Made by a program: the position numbers and the translations under genes. The notes beneath the pieces were generated by a model. The model worked only from the letters and a program-made list of their open reading frames with translations, ran no database searches and was not told the DNA's origin. Positions 9,191 to 16,952 of a stretch of 64,000 nt of DNA are shown in pieces (position 1 is the first letter of the stretch; every line of letters starts with the position of its first letter). The DNA is from Natronorubrum daqingense (GTDB taxonomy: Archaea > Halobacteriota > Halobacteria > Halobacteriales > Natrialbaceae): contig NZ_CP019329.1 of NCBI RefSeq assembly GCF_001971705.1, positions 1 through 64,000 on the forward strand, in the 5' to 3' direction.

Positions 9191-9784
9191 ATGGCTGCGA
9201 TTGACCCTGATTTCCCGATGGACCGGATTCTCGAGTCCGACCACGAACGTTCGATTAAACAAGCGTTCCGGACGGCACTGTCACAGCCTACGCCGGAGAT
9301 CACGGACGTAACGACGATCGAGTTTGATGATGAGATGGATCTGCTCGATGTAGAACGGATGGCACTCGAGCGATTCGAAGACAACTCGATTCATTTCGGG
9401 GTCGTCATCCCCCACCCCGAGGACGTTGCCCTGTTGACGGACGAAGTCGAATGCTGTCCGCACGAACACCGTGCTATGGAAGGGGAGTTGTCGACGCTTG
9501 CCGAGCTTGGAGATTCCTATGCCGACCTCGAGCGGGACCTGATCGAACTGACTGCGTTGATGTGCGACCTTCCAGAGACGCCCAGAGAGATGCAGAAGTA
9601 CGTCTTCGACGAACGGCTCTCGTTCGATAACCTGTACTGCATCGGTGGTCGGTTAACGTTCACGTTTGGCGTGATGGTCTCCTCGATCGTGATTCAACTC
9701 TACCAGGATTACGAGCACGAGATCGGGCAGCGAGTTGGTATTCCGATCGACCCGTCTACGGACGAACTCGTTGGAAGCCAGTAG
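9191..9784 (+). CDS. hypothetical acidic protein
   Basis: Soluble acidic protein of 197 aa starting MAAIDPDFPMDRILESDHER. No membrane segment, nucleotide-binding motif or cysteine cluster is visible. The C-terminal half contains a hydrophobic stretch (FTFGVMVSSIVIQLYQ) that could be a buried helix. Codon use is typical of the host. It probably follows the small gene at 8950 in one transcript. I do not recognise the family. Confidence 0.7.
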   Translation: MAAIDPDFPMDRILESDHERSIKQAFRTALSQPTPEITDVTTIEFDDEMDLLDVERMALERFEDNSIHFGVVIPHPEDVALLTDEVECCPHEHRAMEGELSTLAELGDSYADLERDLIELTALMCDLPETPREMQKYVFDERLSFDNLYCIGGRLTFTFGVMVSSIVIQLYQDYEHEIGQRVGIPIDPSTDELVGSQ

Positions 9785-9794
9785 AAACAGGCCG

Positions 9795-9992
9795 TTATTC
9801 TCCGTCGCCGCCGTCTCCGCCCCGATCGCCTTTGCGAGTAGCCCGTCCCGCTGCTGTATCGGGCCAATCGTCGCGCTGGTACTCGCCTGCGTGTTCTGTG
9901 TTTACGTGCTCGAGAAGTTCGGCGGTGCCACCTGGGGTGTACTCACAGTCGGGTGACGGGCAGTCGAAGGTGCGGACGCTTGAATCAGGCAT
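9795..9992 (-). CDS. small C2H2-type zinc-finger protein
   Basis: Protein of 65 aa with Cys11, Cys16, His29 and His34 (CPSPDCEYTPGG then LLEHVNTEH), spaced like a C2H2 zinc finger. The C-terminal 25 residues are Gly/Asp/Arg rich and look disordered. Small single-finger proteins are common in haloarchaea and are thought to take part in regulation or protein contacts. It converges with the hypothetical gene upstream; their stops are 10 bp apart. Confidence 0.75.
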   Translation of the reverse strand: MPDSSVRTFDCPSPDCEYTPGGTAELLEHVNTEHAGEYQRDDWPDTAAGRATRKGDRGGDGGDGE

Positions 9993-10101
9993 TGGATTTG
10001 TGGTAGGAACGCGGGCGTGATAGATTCAATGGCTCGAGATTGAGAACGTGCTGAATCAACGAGCATGTCCCTGACCGCCCGTCGTTAGAAGAGTGACCAA
10101 T

Positions 10102-10782
10102 CTACTTGTCGTCTGAACAGAGTTGGCCTAAGGCACTTCGAATTTTGTCCCGAAGCCCCTCCCGCTCACGGGTCGACATGACATGAACAAGTGCGATTTG
10201 ATCCTCTGGGATAATCATTTTCTTACGATTGGGCTCTTCATCGAGCGGTTCCAGATTGGTGATGACTGGCGAGTGCAATACTAGCTGTCGCTCTTTTTCC
10301 ACCCGGCTATACTCAGCTAACATACCAACAACGTCGGTTCCATTTTTTAACTGGACCATTACTTGCTCTGCATCTCGGAGTCCACCGACCCACGGCTGCC
10401 ATGGGTTCCGTTTGTGACTTGTAAACCTTCCCAGAACCTCGCGAAGGAAATGGGAAGTGTTGTACGTCAATGTTATTGCATACACGAGGCCGAGCATACA
10501 TGAGAGAACGAACAAGAGGACTGCAGCGCTGACGTTGAATTGTTGTTCGGCAAAGAAAATCCCCTCGAGTGCAGAGCGGTCAGTAACCTGTTCGCCCCAC
10601 CATGTCTGAACGATCCAGATGAATATAACGTCGATGAAAATACTGGAGATGAAACTGGTCAAATAAAATCTATCGCGACCGACCTGCTGTTCGACGACCC
10701 CTAGTGTAACGCCGATCAGGACAGCGATTACACCAGGGGCGATGAGGAGGGCAGCAAGGGTTAGCGTTTCAGCCGTGACCAT
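10102..10782 (-). CDS. membrane protein, DUF6338-like
   Basis: Protein of 226 aa with three hydrophobic segments (about 6-28, 42-60 and 85-108) followed by a cytoplasmic domain. The soluble part carries a WVGGLRDAEQVMVQLKNGTDVVGMLAEYS pattern, i.e. a strand pair binding or modifying something with a G-x-L-x-x-Y-S turn. This arrangement resembles DUF6338 proteins, which are often found in accessory regions. It lies 22 bp downstream of an acidic small gene and likely shares its transcript. Biochemical role is unknown. Confidence 0.7.
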   Translation of the reverse strand: MVTAETLTLAALLIAPGVIAVLIGVTLGVVEQQVGRDRFYLTSFISSIFIDVIFIWIVQTWWGEQVTDRSALEGIFFAEQQFNVSAAVLLFVLSCMLGLVYAITLTYNTSHFLREVLGRFTSHKRNPWQPWVGGLRDAEQVMVQLKNGTDVVGMLAEYSRVEKERQLVLHSPVITNLEPLDEEPNRKKMIIPEDQIALVHVMSTREREGLRDKIRSALGQLCSDDK

Positions 10783-10804
10783 TTAAGAGTGGATATTAAA
10801 GGCT

Positions 10805-11050
10805 TCAGTCGCTGTCTCCGCTAGTATCGCCATCAGACTCTGTACCCTGATTTGGGTTATTGCTTGTTGGTGCCACTGTGTAGCCCCCGTCGGGCATTTC
10901 GCTTGGGTCAGTGACTTCACCACCCTTTTCGACTGTCTCGTATCGTTCGCCGAGTTGGCGCTTTTCCGAGCCTGTTGCTTCGTGGTCAAAGGATTCAGAA
11001 AAGGCATCTAGGTCCTCTGATCCGTCCGTGTTGTCTGCGTCGTCAGTCAT
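10805..11050 (-). CDS. small acidic, probably disordered protein
   Basis: Protein of 81 aa starting MTDDADNTDGSEDLDAFSES, with many Asp, Glu, Ser and Gly residues and no hydrophobic core. It is upstream of the DUF6338-like membrane protein on the same strand, so the two may act together. A longer reading in another frame (10783-11007) is less likely because its composition is not haloarchaeal. No family recognised. Confidence 0.55.
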   Translation of the reverse strand: MTDDADNTDGSEDLDAFSESFDHEATGSEKRQLGERYETVEKGGEVTDPSEMPDGGYTVAPTSNNPNQGTESDGDTSGDSD

Positions 11051-11126
11051 ACGTCATACGATGTTACGCTCGTACTTAACGATTGTCTGTGGGTGGTGAA
11101 AGTAATCTAGTAGTTTATTTCAGAAT

Positions 11127-11867
11127 CTACGATTCAAACTCCCATTCACCGTCCCTCATATGACTGGATTGGGAGTATCCAATGGCGTTCCAGAGTGGTT
11201 GAATTACCGGAGTAAGCTCATCTCGAAGGTTACCGTCACCAAGTATTGTCACTGGAGTTCTAACTGGAGTGTCTTTAATTTCTGAGTGTCGACTAAATCC
11301 TCCCCTTGTGCGAATCAATACACCATCCAAATTCACGTAACTCACAGTTACGAGCGTTCCTTCCTGGTTCCCCTCTCGAAGTCGTTCAATGTATGCGTCG
11401 ACGAGACTGACCAGCCCTTTTTCAAATTTTGAAGTTACAAACTGTGATGTTTCTTCGTCGTTATTATTGCGATTTGAGAGCACAGAAGTGCTAACCGCCT
11501 CGAGTATTCCACTTCGGTCTACCCGCGTCACTGTCTCTCTATTTTCAAATGGATCGTCTTGATGTGCTACAATACCTCTGCTGTCTAATTTGGAGTTGGT
11601 ATGCAACCGATCTCCGGTCTTGACTATTGGCCAATTGTCATAGTCCTGCTGGAGTTGCCCTACATCGACCTGATTAGTGGGCGTATTCTGGAAGTATGCT
11701 GGTGAAGCCACATGAACGATCACAGCACCATTGTCAAAACCAGCGACGCTGGCGTTGAGACGGTGTTGGGTATCTTTTCGACGGTGATGATATTCTTGGA
11801 AGATTGTTGCTTCATCATTCGATCGGAGTGCTGCGTTGTGTAGGTCTCGGTGAGGATCGCCGGTCAT
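11127..11867 (-). CDS. hypothetical protein
   Basis: Protein of 246 aa starting MTGDPHRDLHNAALRSND. It is mixed in composition with less extreme acidity and lower GC codons than neighbours, which suggests transfer. The sequence has predicted strand segments (AVIVHVASPAYF, GTLVTVSYVNLDGVLIRTRGG) and a final region RTPVTILGDGNLRDELTPV. The N-terminal part loosely resembles AlbA/Schlafen-type DNA-binding regions, but not enough to assign. It stands alone, with 75 bp to the acidic gene downstream. Confidence 0.6.
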   Translation of the reverse strand: MTGDPHRDLHNAALRSNDEATIFQEYHHRRKDTQHRLNASVAGFDNGAVIVHVASPAYFQNTPTNQVDVGQLQQDYDNWPIVKTGDRLHTNSKLDSRGIVAHQDDPFENRETVTRVDRSGILEAVSTSVLSNRNNNDEETSQFVTSKFEKGLVSLVDAYIERLREGNQEGTLVTVSYVNLDGVLIRTRGGFSRHSEIKDTPVRTPVTILGDGNLRDELTPVIQPLWNAIGYSQSSHMRDGEWEFES

Positions 11868-11930
11868 ACATAGATGATCTCATGCCGCTTAAATAACAGT
11901 TTGCGACGTGGAGTGAAAGTGGAACAGAAT

Positions 11931-12056
11931 ATGTATCTCCCCGGTCAGGGTGGTCGAGCGGGGGTGCTTGCTCGAGATATCGCTTTGGGGAACGGGCTTG
12001 ACGTTGAGGATACGCTGGATCAGCGAGCGGCATTATTGTGCGAACCCGACTCTTGA
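11931..12056 (+). pseudogene. degraded relative of the small protein at 8950
   Basis: The frame encodes PGQGGRAGVLARDIALGNG followed by LDVEDTLDQRAALL. This aligns with PGRSARAWVMAKEIAGSHG and LEVEDALGQLDQL of the 61-aa protein at 8950-9135. The N-terminal half of the family is missing here, so this is most likely a fragment left by duplication or recombination. Confidence 0.45.
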
Positions 12057-12308
12057 ATCCTGAGTCGCATGTTGTGGCTTGCTAAGCTACCCAAGTCGAA
12101 ACTCGAGTCCAGACTTTTCGTATATGGATCGGCTACAAATGAGTGAGAGTCCGTCGGGGGTTACAATCCACTAATTTGGAGTGTAAGAAAACAAGCAGTC
12201 AAACCAAGCACAAGGTATGAAAGCGATCTAGTAATTAAACGCGAAATAAAAACGTGCGAAAAACAGCTACCGCTCAGGAATTTCGAACCCGAAAACTACG
12301 GCTGACCG

Positions 12309-14063
12309 CTACCCCACCCGCAACAGGAACTGACCGAGCACCGTAGCGAACGTCTTCGCGGTCAGCACAGGTGGAGTTCGAACATCCATGTCGATGGCGA
12401 TCTTGATGAGGTAGTCAGTCAACCGCCAAAGGTTGTAGATCAGCGCTGCCAGAACGAAATTCGTGAGTCGAACCCGGTAATCGGTTGAAGACGTCCGCGG
12501 TAGGTACTCCACGATAGTCTTGTACTGGTTCTCAATATCCCATCGCCGTCGATATTGATTCACAACGTGTCTGATCTCACCAGGAGTATCGACGCTGTCA
12601 CGGTTCGTCACAAACACCGCGTAGTTCCCGTCAGCATCGTCATCCCGAACTGGCACATAGAGGAAGTGTGCCGTGTGGTGGAGTTCCCCATCTTTCCAGA
12701 ATTCAACGTCAGGTTCGACCGCCATGTCCGCCTCGGGGTGCGCTTTGATCTTCTCGATGTTTTCATAATCGTCCGTGTACCTCGGAACGGGTGTGGTGTA
12801 CAACAACCCGCGATCTTCGATAGCTGCGTACACATCTTCGCTGTAGAACCCACGATCAAGCAACACCTCATCGAGATCCACAAATTCCTGTGCTCGATCT
12901 AACAACCGCTCGACGAGGTCGGCTTTCGGATACGACGGAGCGTCTTCCTCTTCCCACTTCGAATTCTGCTTGTACGGTTCAACACCGAGTATGATCGGGA
13001 CGTTGTCACCGACGAGCGTGATGGTGGCGTACTTGTACCCTTGTTTCTTCGGATCGTCATCGACGTACCCGTTGACCATTCGCGGGTAATTCGGCTTCGG
13101 GATCTCCTTGTCTCTGTCTTCCCACGGACTCACGGTGAACGGGTCATCCGTGATGTCAATTGCAGCAATGGTTTTCCGGTCATCGAACGGGTCATCGCCA
13201 CGGATCGAGTTGATCACGTTGTCCGTCGCCCCGTCGAACGCTTTCATGACCTCGTTGCGAATCGCATCGATCTTCGGCATACGATTTTCCTCGAACACCG
13301 AGTCCAAGGTGAGCTGCATCGAGTCATCATCGTCAGGCGTGGCGATTAATTTGAGCGCGCGGAGAAGCGTTGAACCGTCGCACGTCAACTCATCGTTGAG
13401 TAGATACCCAATCTCGCCTTCAGAATGCGCACTCCCGTTATTCGAACAGATGCGTGCAACTTGGTCTAAGAGTTCGATATCTTCGTATTGACGGTTCGAC
13501 GCACGACCCGTAACGAACTCTGGGAGCGCGTGTTTCCTGGCTAACTTTACTGATTTGTGTGTTTTCTCGCGTTTGTACTCGCGTTTCGTTTTCTCAGTGT
13601 CTTCCTCGTCCTCTTCATCCGGGGCGGGAGTTGGGACGAGTGCTTCTGAGATAATGCCGTGTTCAACGACTTCTCCTCTGATACCGTTAGCAGCGGCTTC
13701 AATGATGTTCCATGTCGCGTCACTAAAGTTGCATTTCGCGTATGAAAGGTCCTGCTGAGACGGGGCGTCCTCTAACTTCTTGATTTGAAACCCAGCGGCT
13801 TTCACCAAACTGGAACGCTCACTCAACTGGTCTGCGAATTCGCTTTGTGAATACCCGCGAATAAGACGGTACAGGTGGGCTCGAACCATCTCTTCGGTCC
13901 CGAAATCAGCCTTTCCCTGGTCGCGGTGATCGGTGAGGAGGTCTACTGGTATTGAAAGTTTGTTGATGACGTCCCAGAGGTGGTCTTCGCGCTTGCAAAG
14001 CGTCTCTGCGTGTACGACGATGGCTTCAGCGACTGCGGGATCGTCACGCACCATAAAAATCAC
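12309..14063 (-). CDS. large DDE transposase-like protein, catalytic acids kept
   Basis: Protein of 584 aa related to ISH3/IS4-type DDE transposases but longer. The N-terminal 290 residues are helical with an HTH-like start, an acidic linker near 145-160 and a GSAHSEGE block near 210. The RNase H-like core has Asp303 in AAIDIT, Asp403 in LLDRGFY and Glu511 in YRRRWDIENQYK. No terminal inverted repeats or target duplications were found around it, so it may not be part of a simple IS. It lies downstream of a catalytically dead homologue and close to a divergent winged-helix gene. A clear full-length homologue is at 26935-28665. ATG at 14054 is an alternative start. Confidence 0.85.
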   Translation of the reverse strand: MIFMVRDDPAVAEAIVVHAETLCKREDHLWDVINKLSIPVDLLTDHRDQGKADFGTEEMVRAHLYRLIRGYSQSEFADQLSERSSLVKAAGFQIKKLEDAPSQQDLSYAKCNFSDATWNIIEAAANGIRGEVVEHGIISEALVPTPAPDEEDEEDTEKTKREYKREKTHKSVKLARKHALPEFVTGRASNRQYEDIELLDQVARICSNNGSAHSEGEIGYLLNDELTCDGSTLLRALKLIATPDDDDSMQLTLDSVFEENRMPKIDAIRNEVMKAFDGATDNVINSIRGDDPFDDRKTIAAIDITDDPFTVSPWEDRDKEIPKPNYPRMVNGYVDDDPKKQGYKYATITLVGDNVPIILGVEPYKQNSKWEEEDAPSYPKADLVERLLDRAQEFVDLDEVLLDRGFYSEDVYAAIEDRGLLYTTPVPRYTDDYENIEKIKAHPEADMAVEPDVEFWKDGELHHTAHFLYVPVRDDDADGNYAVFVTNRDSVDTPGEIRHVVNQYRRRWDIENQYKTIVEYLPRTSSTDYRVRLTNFVLAALIYNLWRLTDYLIKIAIDMDVRTPPVLTAKTFATVLGQFLLRVG

Positions 14064-14182
14064 CGAACGCGGGGTGGACGAGATGGTTGCACAGCTGGAG
14101 CGGGGAGCGAGTGAAGGTCGCCAGCTGGAGTCGAGTGCGCGTCATGGGCGTCAGGGTACGGAAATGGGTGTGACTGGCCGGG

Positions 14183-15319
14183 TTACCTCGACTCGTGATT
14201 TCGAGTTGGGACTGTGCTGGTGGTGACTCCCCATCGTTTCCGGTGGAGTAAGTGAAGGAACTGGTCGAACGGTAGCTGGCACTGCGCACTCGAATGCTCG
14301 TCAGATTCTCTCAAAAGGTGGTTCGCCAGCGAGTACGCGTTACCCTCGGTTGCTGCGCGCTCGTAATCAGCGCGGGATAACTCCGCTTGAGACACCGCTT
14401 TCGTTTGGAGTCTCGTACGGAGGAGACGGTTGTGAACGTGGGCGTTCCACCGTTTTTCATACGTCTCTGGAACCATATCCGACTCCAGATCCGACTTCGA
14501 CACGTCGATATTTGTTACGAATCCAACGTATTCTTCAGGTGCCGAGTCTTCAGGGACATACACCAGGTTCGTGGTGCATGCCGGCGTGCCGTCCACGAAC
14601 ACATCGACGTCGCGTTCAACAGCGTGCGTAGCGTCGCCACGGGTTTTGACCGTTGAGATTCGTTCACGGTCTCGCGTGGTGAGTCGTGAGCAGATGATGT
14701 ACTCAACGTGTTGTCGCTCGAACTCTGAGATGACGTTTCCAGCGTGAAACGCTCGGGGTGCCAGGAGCGTGTCGATCTCAACGTGTTCTTCGGCTTGCTC
14801 GATGAGCGTCCGGGCGATCTCCGCGTACGTTCGCGGCTCAGATTGAGTTTCGTCGCCTGGTTTGCTCAGCGGTTCGACGGCAAGGACAACTGGGACTGGC
14901 GTGTTGACAGTGGTGATCGTAGCGAAGCGCGGTGTGGGAGTCGGCGTGACTTCCACCTCGCTTGCGTCTCCTGGCGCTGTAGTGGCTTCGAGCCAGTAAT
15001 CAGAATCGAGCCGGGTGATGTCGATTGCGACTGTAATTGACCCCGCGTACGCGTCGTACGTATGTAGTGAATCAACGAGACTCTCAACGGAGGAGGTGAG
15101 TTGGTCAGCAGTCGAATAACGCCGCCCTTCGACTTTTTCTGGGAATGACTCGGTGGAGTCGGTGTTGGATGCTGACTTCTTGGACGCGAGTTTCTCACGA
15201 AGTGTTTCTACGTTCGGAGTCTGTCGTTCAGTGTTCTCACTGAAAATCCGTTCGCAGGTCAGTTCAACTACACGCTGAATGGTGTTTCGGTCGTGGTTTG
15301 AGTGGGTTGTCGGTTTCAT
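14183..15319 (-). CDS. catalytically dead DDE transposase homologue
   Basis: Protein of 378 aa homologous to the core of the 584-aa neighbour. Shared blocks include VAIDIT (Asp100), FATITTVNTPVPVVLAVEP, a YAEIARTLIEQAEEHVEID helix and GFVTNID. The second catalytic Asp is replaced by Pro188 (LAPRAFH in place of LLDRGFY). The catalytic Glu is replaced by His293 (YEKRWNAHVH in place of YRRRWDIENQ). The frame is open from start to stop, and a promoter motif shared with two other island genes lies 46 nt before its ATG, so it looks maintained rather than simply decayed. It may be a domesticated DNA-binding protein. It precedes the 584-aa gene by 119 bp. Confidence 0.8.
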   Translation of the reverse strand: MKPTTHSNHDRNTIQRVVELTCERIFSENTERQTPNVETLREKLASKKSASNTDSTESFPEKVEGRRYSTADQLTSSVESLVDSLHTYDAYAGSITVAIDITRLDSDYWLEATTAPGDASEVEVTPTPTPRFATITTVNTPVPVVLAVEPLSKPGDETQSEPRTYAEIARTLIEQAEEHVEIDTLLAPRAFHAGNVISEFERQHVEYIICSRLTTRDRERISTVKTRGDATHAVERDVDVFVDGTPACTTNLVYVPEDSAPEEYVGFVTNIDVSKSDLESDMVPETYEKRWNAHVHNRLLRTRLQTKAVSQAELSRADYERAATEGNAYSLANHLLRESDEHSSAQCQLPFDQFLHLLHRKRWGVTTSTVPTRNHESR

Positions 15320-15359
15320 CTGTATCTAATTTACTTCGATTTTTGCCTTGGGTTCGCGG

Positions 15360-15390
15360 GTGTGATTTCCGAAATCGGTTCGGAACACAC
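15360..15390 (-). promoter_or_regulatory. shared palindromic motif, site 1
   Basis: On the minus strand the site contains GATTTCGGAAATCACAC. Its core GATTTC-G-GAAATC is palindromic. A larger imperfect inverted repeat (TTCCGAA, 5-nt gap, TTCGGAA, flanked by GTGTG and ACAC) surrounds it. Its ATTTCC base block begins 46 nt upstream of the ATG at 15319. The same core with the same spacing precedes the Cas4-like gene, and a variant precedes orc1. Confidence 0.7.
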
Positions 15391-15452
15391 CAGTAAGGCT
15401 GTTAGAACCGCAGACACATATAAATTACAGAGATTAAACTACTGCATTAAAC

Positions 15453-15473
15453 TGTAGTACGTACAGTACTACA
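15453..15473. promoter_or_regulatory. operator-like inverted repeat before winged-helix gene
   Basis: TGTAGTAC at 15453-15460 and GTACTACA at 15466-15473 form a perfect 8-bp inverted repeat with a 5-nt gap, about 70 bp before the winged-helix start at 15542. Further ACTAC/GTAGT half-sites lie at 15439 and near 15515, and TGTAGT appears again at 16883 before the MarR-like gene. This fits autoregulation by the winged-helix protein, by inference. Confidence 0.55.
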
Positions 15474-15541
15474 CTACGAAGTTCAGTCTAAACAATACCG
15501 CAGTACAACTATTTGTAGTGAGCTTCCCACAACTCGAATAG

Positions 15542-16021
15542 ATGGTCAAGCAAATCAGCGGGTACTTAGAGATGAGTGGCGCAATCGGACTGCTGGTTCA
15601 CCTCAAGTATGAAAGCAGACGATTTAACGAACTGAAAGACCTGGTCGGCGTCAGCCCCTCAACACTCACCACTCGATTAAACGAAGGACGCGACCTCGGA
15701 CTCATCACAACACGAATCGGGGAAGACGAGTACGACCTCGATCAGCGTTCAATTCATCATGAGTACATGATCACCGACCGTGGTGAACTCGTCCTGGAGA
15801 AAATGGACGAGTTCGAAGTCACGTACGCGTACAAACAACTCCGCGAAGCTGAACAAAAACTCGTGGAGGGTAGAGAAAACCTCCGCGTATGGATCGAGGA
15901 TAACGAAGACGAGATCGCCCAAGCAGAAGACGAGCATTCAACGCGTGACAAATACGGTGAAGACGTAACGGAACCTGCTGAAGTGGATGGTGACTACTCA
16001 GAATTTATGGAGAAGGATTGA
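15542..16021 (+). CDS. winged-helix regulator with coiled-coil tail
   Basis: Protein of 159 aa. Residues 1-85 form a winged helix of the HxlR/MarR kind: GYLEMSGAIGLLVHLKYES, a recognition segment VSPSTLTTRLNEGRDLGLI and a wing ending in the ITDRGELVLEKM pattern. Residues 90-125 are a charged coiled coil (YKQLREAEQKLVEGRENL). The rest is acidic. It is transcribed away from the dead transposase homologue across a 222-bp gap holding the motif site and the TGTAGTAC repeat. A protein of the same architecture diverges from the transposase-like gene at 26935. Likely a local repressor of the island, by inference. Confidence 0.8.
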   Translation: MVKQISGYLEMSGAIGLLVHLKYESRRFNELKDLVGVSPSTLTTRLNEGRDLGLITTRIGEDEYDLDQRSIHHEYMITDRGELVLEKMDEFEVTYAYKQLREAEQKLVEGRENLRVWIEDNEDEIAQAEDEHSTRDKYGEDVTEPAEVDGDYSEFMEKD

Positions 16022-16122
16022 ACAGTACGTTTGTTGTGGCCAGTGAGACTTCCACTTAGAGAATGTTGGACCTTTGAACAGAGTGTCTCTGCTGATCAAT
16101 AGCAGTAGGGCGTCTTAACCCC

Positions 16123-16467
16123 TCAAGCGCTGAAAAGGCTGAGTAGGCCCTTCTTCACGAGATTCTCGCCAGTCTCAGTGAGCTCGCCGCTTGCCTTGCC
16201 TGTCCGAATAGCGCCTGGAGGAATCGTATACAATGCCCACAGCATCAGGTATGTTTTGTTGTTGAAGGAAATACCCGAGAGGTGTTCGTCTTTCAGCTCA
16301 GGCGCGTAGTGGTCGTAGTTCTTTGCGCCAGTACCAACACACATCACGGTACACTCCACCGAGCTGAACGGACGGTTTTCGTGAGAGAGAACGATGACAG
16401 GGCGATCATCGTGTGCATTTGTTGGATCATTTGCCCAAGTGACTGTCCCCGTAGGAAATTTCGTCAT
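16123..16467 (-). CDS. PemK/MazF-like toxin
   Basis: Protein of 114 aa starting MTKFPTGTVTWANDPTNAHD. A strand-rich N-terminus with the RPVIVLSHENRPF block matches PemK/MazF-fold proteins, whose typical members are RNA endonucleases. Its ATG overlaps the stop of the MarR-like gene (ATGA at 16464-16467), so translation is probably coupled. The partner acts as antitoxin in this reading. Which RNA is cut cannot be read from sequence. Confidence 0.75.
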   Translation of the reverse strand: MTKFPTGTVTWANDPTNAHDDRPVIVLSHENRPFSSVECTVMCVGTGAKNYDHYAPELKDEHLSGISFNNKTYLMLWALYTIPPGAIRTGKASGELTETGENLVKKGLLSLFSA

Positions 16468-16868
16468 TTCTCAAGCTCTGCCTCTAATTCTGCGATCTCG
16501 GCTTCAATCTCAGCGTCATTAATCCTGTCTGAGGCGGTACCCTCTACATCAGAACGGGGGTGAGGACTTTCTCGGGTCGAGTGGCTAAACATTCGGTTGA
16601 GTTGGTCGAGACTAGCAACATACCGGCGAAGGTCCTCTCGATCCAAAGCGTGGTAGTAACTGTCTTCGGTTTTCCCGATATGCCCGTCCTCGTGAAGACG
16701 TTTAAGAGTAGTCGTAGCGGTGCCGTCGGGGATGTCGAGGTGGTCTCTGACCTCGGAAGGTTTGTATCCGTATTCGGGATTCTTGTAGAGAAACGCTACG
16801 ATGTTGGATTTCGTCGTTCCCGGCGTCAGGTCGATGCCAGAATCGTGCGTGTCAAGATGGATCGGCAT
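16464..16868 (-). CDS. MarR-like winged-helix antitoxin
   Basis: Protein of 134 aa. Residues 15-80 form a winged helix (NIVAFLYKNPEYGYKPSEVRD, then a recognition helix GTATTTLKRLHEDG and a wing with SYYHAL). The last 20 residues are an acidic coiled coil (IEAEIAELEAELEK). It is upstream of and overlaps the MazF-like gene, the usual order of a toxin-antitoxin operon with the DNA-binding antitoxin first. Two TGTAG repeats about 15-25 bp upstream may be its operator or that of the island's other winged-helix protein. Confidence 0.75.
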   Translation of the reverse strand: MPIHLDTHDSGIDLTPGTTKSNIVAFLYKNPEYGYKPSEVRDHLDIPDGTATTTLKRLHEDGHIGKTEDSYYHALDREDLRRYVASLDQLNRMFSHSTRESPHPRSDVEGTASDRINDAEIEAEIAELEAELEK

Positions 16869-16952
16869 TATTTGTAAGCGGTTGTAGTCGATTGTAGGGT
16901 AAAGCAGTTGCGCTTTTATTCATTGAGATCTCAGCCGAATCCTCGAAGTCAG

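Noticed and set aside
12131-12145. CTACAAATGA shared with the inverted repeat near 26761 as a common end of both transposase-like loci
   Set aside because: Only ten bases match and no second end was found, so it may be chance.
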